This document shows positions 17,470-26,494 of a stretch of 26,494 nt of DNA, piece after piece. The DNA is taken from assembly GCA_004352715.1 (NCBI GenBank), contig SCFE01000065.1:1236687-1263180 (forward strand). The letters are read 5' to 3'. The position numbers were made by a program, and so were the translations under genes. Each line of letters begins with the position of its first letter. The first letter of the stretch is position 1. The notes under the pieces are model-generated. The model was given only the letters and a program-made list of their open reading frames with translations. It was not told where the DNA came from and searched no databases. The DNA is from Hofstenia miamia (Eukaryota > Xenacoelomorpha > Acoela).

Positions 17470-19920
17470 CTATTGGACTTTTGTAGTTTATTTACAGAAA
17501 ACAGATTTGTCATATGAAATTGCAGGTTTCATGAAATCTTAGAGTGCGAAGTTTCAATCAAAGGACCATTTACTTGTGAAGATATAGCTAAGTAAAATCA
17601 GGGAGCGACTTTCCAACCACTCTGTATGTATTTTCCAATTAATTTTTTAGTCCTTAAGTTTCTCATTTGAACGAATTTAGAATTCGGTTTCAATGATCGC
17701 GACGCTCCCCAACTTCATTTATAATAATCACTGTGAAATTGTGAAATTTAATCAATATAAGTGATTGCAATATTCTATTCCCGTATTCAATTACAATTCA
17801 TTGAAATATATTTTCAAGTATTTGAAAGTGACAAGTCACCTGAAAGCCAGAAAGGAAAGACATGGATTTTATTCATTTCACAGTTGATTGATCTTAAATA
17901 TAGTTTATATGGAAAGTTTTGCAGGATCATAATTAACAATTTATGAAGTTTAAATAATTTGCATGTTTTAATAGCAAGGGAATGACATTGTAACCTCCGT
18001 CTTAACTATAACATTCAAAATGCTTTGTTGCACAAAATGGATTTTTTCAAAACTAATCGTTTTAAAAAGAACAAGAGAATAAAAAAAATGTTTACTACAC
18101 TATTATAAATTTTTAAATAAAATACAAGAAAAATGATAACTCTTTACTTACTGTTACTATGCGGATGTCTCAGTCAATATGCATACATTAAACGTTTATC
18201 TAACTACTTTAGGGCGGAAATTTATCAATGATTTACGAGTAAGACATTAAAGACAAATATGGCAATATTCTGAGTGAAATACATTATTATGTAAACTAAT
18301 GTATCAGCTCTTAAATTAGAAAATTCATCTCCCAGATCTATTTTGTACATGCCATTTTGACCAGTTTTCTTTGGGACAATTCTCGATTTTTCAAGAATAA
18401 CGTCAAAGAAATTTTTTTGTCGTTTTCCTCTAATTACTTTCCATGTCTAACTTCCAAGATGGAAATCATTTACTTACACCCATTTTTAAATAGAAACAAA
18501 TTTCAGGGGTACCACCACCTTAAGCATACAATTATTTCACTTGATTTCATTTTTTGGATTTTATATGCATGCATCAGGACCGTTCTTAGCCTATGCGGGG
18601 TCCGGGGCAAAATATGACGTATAAGTAAGCTGAAAAAGTAATTACAACAACGTCTCTGTTATAATAATTTTGTTTCGCCCCCATCCTATTTAGCTGTTGT
18701 AAAACAGCATATATCTGTGCTTGCATATGCTATTTGTTGAGAAAATATATAGATTGCAAAATATATATAATTACATCATATTTGCTCGATAATATAATTC
18801 TAGATAATTGTATGTAATTGCATCCCAACAATTTAAGATATCAGTTCGAAATCCAAAAAAGCAGTTTCAGAAAGTTTATACATTGCAATCTGACGATATT
18901 GCAAACATAATAAGCATTTTAAAGAAAATTTTAGATTTTTAGACATCATTTAGTATTTTAACATATTCTTAAGCAACTTTAAAAAATTAAAGGTTTGAAG
19001 AGCAATATTTTTTAGTCACTTTAAAGGGAAAGATTGTTTCAAGAAATTTAAAGTATAAAAAACAAGAGAATTATTGGAACTTTAAAGATTTTTTTGCTAT
19101 CAATTCATTGGGTATGCTTTATGTAAGCAATAAATGTTCTGAATTTCAAAGCTAAGCTTTACTACATCCTGTGTTTTAATAATTTAAGAAATAATTGCAG
19201 TTCATTTCTTGCTACTGCATATAATAATACAATTACTGTTATTAGAGTATTTTTATTTTTAAAATTATAATGGAATATATAATAATGTAGAAATTAAAAA
19301 TTTTTATTAAGAATAACGTAAACCAAAATGATATAATAATATTAACAAAATATAGATACATTTATATAAATGTATCCTACGTATATAACTATATAATTTC
19401 TACTTGTCAAGCTTAGTATATGCTTAATAAAGTTCTGTATATTTTGTCAACAAATCAAATCTTAGATTGCAAGAAAAATTGAAGCAACTGCAAAATGTTT
19501 TATACATTAAAAAGAAAAGATATAGTAATAGCCATATTGTATTTTTTTATATGTATTAAGAAATTTTCCTTGTATTTTCGAAAATGATTGAATTAAAACA
19601 TATTTGATATTTGGGACATACTTGTTAAAAGACTTTTTTTGCTTATTTACTAAAATATTCTATTAAATTTCATTCTATATCACTCTCAATTGATAGCAGT
19701 TACAAAACAATAATCATTCAAGTGTATATGGTAGATCACAAATATCTTTTAATTATAACGTTAAATTCGAAAAGAGCTTTATTTTTTGTAAATCATAGTG
19801 TGGATATTAATGTATGTACCCCATAATGTTTAAATACAAATAGTAATATAATTGTTGAATTAATATTGTGGAAAATTAAATTTTCTTTTTCTTAAATTTT
19901 CTAACAACTTTTGTCTATTA
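17470..19920. other. Long gene-poor stretch
   Basis: About 2.4 kb of AT-rich DNA. ORFs of 60-86 codons (for example 17761-17946 and 18357-18617, plus strand) lack motifs, convincing starts or splice sites. The density of A/T runs is highest at 18720-19900. No RNA gene is recognised. Confidence 0.5.
18578..18618 (+). mobile_element. Possible transposon scrap (GGACCGTTCTTAGCC)
   Basis: AGGACCGTTCTTAGCCTATG then CGGGGTCCGGGGCAAAAT resembles the 'gggccgtccttag ... gcggggcccggggcaaa' motif seen near the end of dispersed elements in many genomes. Only about 40 bp is recognisable and no partner end was found. Confidence 0.22.
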
Positions 19921-19928
19921 ATTGATTA

Positions 19929-19990
19929 GTGCGGTGGCCCAAAAGCGCGGTGCTCACGGCATTCGCCCCCCCCCCTTTAAAGTGGGTATT
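19929..19990 (+). repeat. GC-rich, SINE-like patch with C10 run
   Basis: AGTGCGGTGGCCCAAAAGCG then CGGTGCTCACGGCATTCG is much GC-richer than its neighbours. It recalls a degraded tRNA-related SINE head (an A-box-like TGGCCCAA, and a TTCGCC that could be a B-box remnant), followed by ten C (19966-19975). The match is loose; it could instead be any short GC-rich insertion. Confidence 0.2.
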
Positions 19991-21491
19991 GGCTTGCATT
20001 ACATGCCAAAGTGTCTCTAGTAAGCGTAGTTAACACAAGTTATTTTATTCTGTATATTGAAACATTAATTTTTTCATATAATTGGTTAACCTTAAGCATC
20101 AATTGATCATGATATACGTAGATTTATGTGGGGTCTCATCTCAAAGATGGACATGGGTCCAAAAGGTAGGTTTGCTATATCAAAGTGGTATGTTGGAATC
20201 TTATAATAAAGTATACACACTGAAATTCAAAACTTACATGGAGTTTTAAAAGAGTATGTGATACAAGTGTAAATTATATTTTTCAACACATTTCTTATAA
20301 ATAACATAGCATTCCCTGCAATTGGCCTGATTTACGTGCACTGTTGCGTGGTTTTTTTTGAAAATTTAGCTCGTTTCGGAACATTTTATTCAATACATTG
20401 TCGAAAATAACCTATTTTATGCATGCCTTAACATATTTGAAAAAATCAGCATAAATAGGCATTTCTACGAATTTTAATTTTTTTTAGTTATTTACTAACA
20501 TTGAAGTTCATCATCTTCTAAAAACTAGGACATAGCATAATAAATCTCTATGCTCAATTTCATTAAATTTAGCATTCATGCAAAAAATTGTTTTGCGCCA
20601 ATTTACAACAATTCTGTTTTTAATAAAAAAGTATTTCAAATATTTATAAGAATGTCAAAAATTATAGGATTTCACTACAAGAATGTGCAAAATCCCTCTG
20701 TTCCCTTAAATAGTTCCACAAATTTATATACTTAACAATGCTTGGAGAGTAGCAGTGCTAAATTAAGAAGAAAACATGGTCATTGAATTACACGTGTGAC
20801 CAAATATCGCACATAGTACAAATAAAGATGTTATTTATTATCGTTTTAAATATGATTTGTAATACATCTTCCAATGATTTGCTTTCTTTCCTTATTATTA
20901 TTTCAGTCACTCAAACATCGCTTTCTCTAATAAATTGTTTTTCAATTTTTAAATAAGATGAGTTCTTGACTATTTCACATCAATTTTATGACGATTTCCA
21001 ATTTCTGCTTCTAAAGAACTTATCTTAAGACGTTCAAAGCATTTGAAAAACCGAATATTAAGGAGATAGATAAAGTTGCTGTTAATTGAGCATAAGAACA
21101 TCCTTTTATTTCTGTATCAATTTCGGTTTTTTCTTAAGTCTTTACGTAATATGTTTGCCTAAAAGTAAAGTAGATGATCAATCTACATGTCCTTGTAGAT
21201 ACATGCTTTCGTCATTAGTCTTGAAACATAAAATGCATAAAACTGAAGTTTTCCTTTCATCTTGCTTTCGCATGAATTTCGGAATTGAATCGAACTCAAA
21301 AATAACCGCCAAGGCTAAAGATCTATGCTCACCCCTGATATGTAATGAATATACAAAGTTTTTAAAACTAATTTATTAAAAAACGCCGGCTAATACTACC
21401 TAACGCGTCTGCAGTATTAAATTATTAAATTATAACAAAACGAAAATTTTCGGAATTTGTTTTAGTTATTTATGGAAATGTGTAAACGTAT
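19991..21491. other. Gene-poor stretch
   Basis: AT-rich. A 97-codon plus-strand frame (21086-21379) begins with a hydrophobic, signal-like run (FYFCINFGFFLSLYVIC) but starts at TTG, has no family features and is within chance expectation. Nothing else is supported. Confidence 0.45.
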
Positions 21492-21831
21492 ATATATTTA
21501 GTAGCCCTCTCTCTACCTGAAGATTTCAAAATGGGTCTTGATGGGTTTCTCACTTTTGACAAGNNNNNNNNNNNNNNNNNNNNNNNNNNNNNNNNNNNNN
21601 NNNNNNNNNNNNNNNNNNNNNNNNNNNNNNNNNNNNNNNNNNNNNNNNNNNNNNNNNNNNNNNNNNNNNNNNNNNNNNNNNNNNNNNNNNNNNNNNNNNN
21701 NNNNNNNNNNNNNNNNNNNNNNNNNNNNNNNNNNNNNNNNNNNNNNNNNNNNNNNNNNNNATACATTTAATAGCCCTCTCTCTACCTGAAAATTACAAAA
21801 TGGGTCAGGATGGGTTTCTAATTTTTGAATT
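21492..21831 (+). repeat. Tandem repeat interrupted by a 197-N gap
   Basis: 21492-21562 and 21761-21831 are diverged direct copies. Both read TAGCCCTCTCTCTACCTGAA, then AAAATGGGTC and GATGGGTTTCT, with roughly 85 per cent identity over 71 bp. The gap (21564-21760, 197 N) lies exactly between them, so further units are probably missing from the assembly. Frames crossing the gap are artefacts. Confidence 0.8.
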
Positions 21832-21890
21832 GAACTGGATCTAGTTAAATTCTTTAGACACGCTTCCAACCCTAATATTCATTTGTGTTA

Positions 21891-21893
<3 letters not shown>

Positions 21894-21924
<31 letters not shown>
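21894..21924. repeat. (TA)n microsatellite
   Basis: About 15 uninterrupted TA units. Confidence 0.95.
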
Positions 21925-21929
<5 letters not shown>

Positions 21930-23319
21930 AAACTCATTGTTCTTTAAATACTAGGAATTTTATAGATCAAATGCTATCTGCTAATTTTTTGAATAATATC
22001 TAAAGTGGCTCTTTCAAGAAAATCTAATGCGAAACATCATGTCAATGAATTTCTAATTGGAAGAATTGCTTGTCTCCATTTGAATCAATTGCAAATAAAA
22101 GAAAAAATAATTGGTCGCCAGCTGCAGCCTAACAAACTTTTGTTTTTAGAATATTTGGAATTCTATTGCTCTCCAGTTGAAATACCAGTCTCACTTGCGT
22201 AAAATATTAATAGACATTTATTTCGCTGCTTTCACTATTGTTTTGAGTTTACTTAAGTATTGGTGCATACATTTCAGTTCGATTTTTAATCAATTGGGAT
22301 TTTTCAGTAAATTGCTTTGAGAAAATGAATACAGTTCCAATAGAACTTCATCTTAATAATGTAAACCTATTTTTAGATAATCCACAAATAAAAATAAAAA
22401 ATCTCTTTCAAGGTTAATTGATAATTTCACATCTGATTCAAGGCAATTTGTGGTGTTAATGAACAGGTTTTATTTGATAACCTCTTCAATATTTTTTATT
22501 CCTATACGCAGTGCAAATTAAATATTAGTCGCGAATATTTATAGACGTGTTTAAACGGGCTTGGGTGTGCTATCTACAGCCTTCAACGTCTTTTTATTGA
22601 ATACTAAGTAATTTGAGAATTTCAAAGTTTTTTGAAATATTGGATATTACATTAAGAAATAGTTTCTCCTACTTCATGCACCGGTATGCTAAAGTTTAGC
22701 ACAAATATTTAACATTTCATGGAATCACACTTATCCAAGGATTTAAAGATATCTTAATAGGCTTTGATAAAATTGTTCGAAGGTATGGACAAAACTATTT
22801 TCAGATATAAAGTCAGGCGAGGAAATGTGTAAATTTATTACACCATGTTTCAAAATAAGTTTTTAAAAATATATTCTATCCTTAATTTAATAATGGAATT
22901 TAAATTGTATTAATTATTGCGAATAAGTACTGGATGTGTTAGTTACTTACTATCAACTCAAAGTAGGTTATGTTTTGATATAATCATTTCTACATTTACG
23001 CTTCTTAGCCATTTTGATGAACTCTTGTTGGATTGAACAAGAAAAATACAATTAATATATTTCTCAGCTCAATCAAAAGCAAAATTTTCATTTCTTTAGT
23101 ACATTTACAAAGTTCGGTCATTTTGTGGATTTTAACATCATTCTACTGAAATAGAGAAAACTTAACATATTATTTTTCAAATTTTCAGGCTCTACGGAAA
23201 ATGAAATCAAGATATTCAGGTTTAACAACAGCAATACAAGTTACAGTTTTTCTTTATTGAAGAATGCCTCATAAGAAGTTGCCTGAAGATATTACATGAA
23301 GTATATATGTTAATCATCC
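21925..23319. other. Gene-poor stretch
   Basis: A 65-codon plus frame at 22005-22202, beginning at GTG, shows no motif. The rest is AT-rich with frequent stops in all frames. No RNA gene is seen. Confidence 0.5.
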
Positions 23320-23792
23320 TCCATTTCACGCATATTTTGACGGTTAATGCTGAGGGCAATGAAAGTAAGAATAACGTTGCGAAGCTCGCCAGAGAATATT
23401 GAAATACCGCAAAAACACTTAAGATTAATTTTACCCGTTTAGATTTTTTAAAAATATTTTATCCTTAATCGAAAAAATAGTTGAAGAAATATAATGTGAA
23501 GTATTTGCTAATGTTGTAATATCTGAAATAAATATATCACTAACATAAACCGGGGTAGTGATTGCCAATTACACCCAACGTTTGGTTTAATTTTTTCATT
23601 GACATTTGTTTAATCATTTTTCACTATTGAAACAAATACATTGCACATTCAATTTAAATAAATTTCATTTCTAGCCAGTGGTGTAGGTGTGGAAAAGACA
23701 AATGCTGGATTATAAACTCAGACTTCTGTAAACTTGTATTCTGCTTTTATTAGTGTATTTATAGGCAAAAATAGCAGTATGTAACAAGGAAA
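23320..23792 (+). repeat. Exact direct duplication, copy 1 (473 bp)
   Basis: As far as I can read, it is identical base for base to 23953-24425 (offset 633). It ends at a single N at 23793. No coding capacity. Confidence 0.95.
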
Positions 23793-23793
23793 N

Positions 23794-23951
23794 CAATTAT
23801 ACCCAACGTTGGGTTTAATTTTTTCATTTTTCACTATTGAAACAAATACATTTCACATTTGGTTTAGATATATTTGAGTTTTAGCCTGGAGTATAAACTT
23901 AGACTTCTGTAAACTTGTATTTTGCTTTTATTAGTGTATTTATATGGGACT
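23794..23951 (+). repeat. Diverged, shortened third copy between two single N
   Basis: It aligns with 23566-23763 but lacks two internal blocks of about 16 and 36 bp and carries many substitutions. It begins CAATTATACCCAACGTTGGG, containing a perfect 14-bp palindrome at 23801-23814. It is bounded by single N bases at 23793 and 23952, so it was inserted as a separate sequence piece. Confidence 0.85.
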
Positions 23952-23952
23952 N

Positions 23953-24425
23953 TCCATTTCACGCATATTTTGACGGTTAATGCTGAGGGCAATGAAAGTA
24001 AGAATAACGTTGCGAAGCTCGCCAGAGAATATTGAAATACCGCAAAAACACTTAAGATTAATTTTACCCGTTTAGATTTTTTAAAAATATTTTATCCTTA
24101 ATCGAAAAAATAGTTGAAGAAATATAATGTGAAGTATTTGCTAATGTTGTAATATCTGAAATAAATATATCACTAACATAAACCGGGGTAGTGATTGCCA
24201 ATTACACCCAACGTTTGGTTTAATTTTTTCATTGACATTTGTTTAATCATTTTTCACTATTGAAACAAATACATTGCACATTCAATTTAAATAAATTTCA
24301 TTTCTAGCCAGTGGTGTAGGTGTGGAAAAGACAAATGCTGGATTATAAACTCAGACTTCTGTAAACTTGTATTCTGCTTTTATTAGTGTATTTATAGGCA
24401 AAAATAGCAGTATGTAACAAGGAAA
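23953..24425 (+). repeat. Exact direct duplication, copy 2 (473 bp)
   Basis: Same sequence as 23320-23792, starting straight after the single N at 23952 and running without a break into unique sequence. Confidence 0.95.
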
Positions 24426-25545
24426 ACCCAATTTGGATACTATTTAAATGAAGAAAGGCTTTCTATTGCCAAATACAATTTTCAATAGAAATGTTGAAGT
24501 AAGAAAATTATAATTTGTGGAATTTTTCAGTTTGATTTTGCTCGGTTTCATCTGAAATTTTAGGCCTGGCCCTTTTCTCTTCTACAAAAAGCCTGAAGAT
24601 TGCATTTATGAAATGCATAACCTCTGGACAATTCGTCTAAAATTCAACTAAGAAATTTTACAAACAGCTGGTTAATTTAATGACATAATTTATGGTAAAA
24701 CTAAACTCTATAAAAATTCAAAGAGAAATAACCTTTCAAAATGGATGAATAAAATTTATATCGAAATACAAAATTTAAGTGTCACTATGTATTTTAGTCG
24801 TAACTGTAAATTAATATTTAAATAAATTACTCGGCCTCTGAAATTTAACTACACTGAAAAATACTGTATAAAGAAAGCAACTTACTAGCATAGACGAGCA
24901 GATGTATTCTAGTAATTGTGCAGCGACATCTAGAGTATACAATTGAAATTTGCATCAATGAAAGTAAACTGCATAATAGTGGGAGAATTTGATAGGTATT
25001 TTCAGATATGGAAACAATTCCTAGATTTGCTGAAATTCAACTCATTAGATGACATTATATTTATAAAGGATAAACGGCTGCGGCTATAAAATTTTCTAAC
25101 TAGGCATTGGCCACTGTAATCAGAAAGAGATAACGCTCTTCAAAACTATAAATTACTACAAATTTGAAGAATTTCTATTTGAAATAGTAATAATTCAGGA
25201 GCATTCACGGAGTGCAATGGTCCTTGGCTTACTTGAAATATTTTTAATAAGTAATGCATGTGTTTATCAAATATTTATGATACAAAAATTGTTCATTACT
25301 GTAGCTACTATATACTGAAACTGATGAACTAAATAAGTTTTATAAATAATACATTTCTTACAGCAAATTTTGACAACTAGTTTTAAAAATAGAAATATAT
25401 TTTCACTTCCTTATCTCAGCATCAAGGAATGTGTTAATTTTTTTATTAAAATTTTTCAATGTTAACTCTTTAGTAGATTCATCAATGCAGCAGAATTTTT
25501 TTAAAAAATTCATTTTTCTTTGATCTATGAACACAAAACTAGCTC
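24426..25545. other. Gene-poor stretch
   Basis: AT-rich, no supported ORF, RNA or mobile element. Confidence 0.5.
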
Positions 25546-26139
25546 TTAACGGAATTTCAAAAAGTTAGCATCACTTTTACAGGTATATACCATTTACATT
25601 TTAACATATCCTACTGTTCCTCTATTAAAATACATATATGATTAATTTTGTATTCCATTAGAGTTACCAAATATTGGCAAGTTGAAACATTAATTCCATC
25701 AAAATAAGAAACTAATTGGTTTTATATGTTAACGGAATTTCAATCTTAATTTTTCAATCTAAATGCTAACTATCACGTGACCAAGACTCAGTCTGTTACA
25801 TTTTTAGAAACCTTTAAATCTGTTGCAAAAAAACTTACTAGGCTCACTTAGAAATGAATAGTACATGGTTATGTTATCTATAAATATACAAATTTTAAAA
25901 TCCAATGTTTTGAATATTTAAGCATTATTTTACCAAGATAATTATTATGTTAGCGGAATTTCATGGCAACGGAGATTCAAATTTTTACTAATTTTTAACA
26001 TTACTCAGCATTATTGCATTAATATCACTATAAATAATAACTAATGTCTTAAGTGCATATAAATATGTATATATTAAGACGAACAGCCTAACTTCAATCA
26101 TAATTTTTCATTCTAAATGCTAACAGTCACGTGACGAAG
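25546..26139 (+). repeat. Cluster of short dispersed direct repeats
   Basis: TTARCGGAATTTCA occurs three times (25546, 25729, 25950). A 47-bp unit, TTCAATC ... TAAATGCTAAC ... TCACGTGAC, occurs twice (25739-25785 and 26093-26139) with 42 matches. The spacing is irregular, which argues against a simple minisatellite; an old fragmented repeat is more likely. Confidence 0.6.
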
Positions 26140-26494
26140 CCTTAAAATTCCGAAAATCATTCCTCTCCGGAATGTCTATGCAAATGAAACATTTCTGAGC
26201 ATTCTTAACCCATGCCTACACACATTATTAAAGCTGGTACCAAAAATTTGAAAAAAGTCATTTCGATAGGTGATGACAATTCTAATTGAGGAAGTGCAGC
26301 ACACCACACACATTTAGGTTTATTAGGCTTATCAATACATAAATTACATTATGTTTAATAACATTTTAAGGTGCTTCATCACTCTCTTTTGCATCTACTC
26401 TTGTAATTAATGAAATTTATCACATAATTTTAACTTAGTTTGTCCAATGGTCTATAAGTTTATCAGTCAATCTACAATTAGTTTCTTAAAAATA
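26140..26494. other. Non-coding end of window
   Basis: AT-rich, nothing recognised. Confidence 0.5.

Noticed and set aside
21086-21379. 97-codon frame with a signal-peptide-like start
   Set aside because: It starts at TTG, has no homology features, and its length is within chance expectation for this AT content.
1-26494. CRISPR arrays, tRNA or rRNA genes
   Set aside because: No regularly spaced identical repeats, cloverleaf with intact A and B boxes, or rRNA-like blocks were seen on either strand.

Overview
This is an AT-rich stretch of a eukaryotic nuclear genome, most probably from an invertebrate animal. The evidence is a spliced, calmodulin-like EF-hand gene with GT-AG introns, long gene-poor DNA, microsatellites, several decayed DNA-transposon relics and scaffold gaps written as runs of N. 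I cannot name the species; a cnidarian, flatworm or other soft-bodied invertebrate would all fit. Nothing looks bacterial: there are no operons, no dense ORFs and no Shine-Dalgarno-led genes.

The one gene I can reconstruct with confidence is on the minus strand between 11128 and 8603. It has three coding exons (11128-10969, 10241-10112, 8729-8603) whose splice phases fit exactly. Together they make 417 nt encoding 138 residues with four EF-hand loops. The start codon sits three bases after a consensus 3' splice site, so either a 5' UTR intron or spliced-leader trans-splicing precedes it.

Region by region: 1-927 is gene-poor. A 1,193-bp contig (1928-3120), bounded on both sides by gaps of exactly 1000 N, is an inverted, diverged copy of 7631-8845 and carries a second intact copy of the last EF-hand exon. 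4121-7630 holds repeats: a hAT/CGGBP1-like zinc-finger remnant, a recognisable dispersed element and clusters of short palindromic modules. 7631-11130 is the EF-hand gene. 11131-17163 is mostly non-coding, with the GC-rich, (AAT)n-tailed end of a probable retroelement, weak candidate exons on the minus strand (12929-15148) and a fossil hAT-type element (15596-15886). A 306-bp MITE with 31/32-matching terminal inverted repeats lies at 17164-17469. 17470-26494 is gene-poor, with a tandem repeat flanking a 197-N gap and an exact 473-bp duplication joined by single N bases that looks like an assembly artefact.

I found no convincing new biological system. The observations most worth a second look are the EF-hand gene with its inverted partial copy, the MITE, the palindromic modules with a matched paired change, and the weak terminal-exon candidates on the minus strand.
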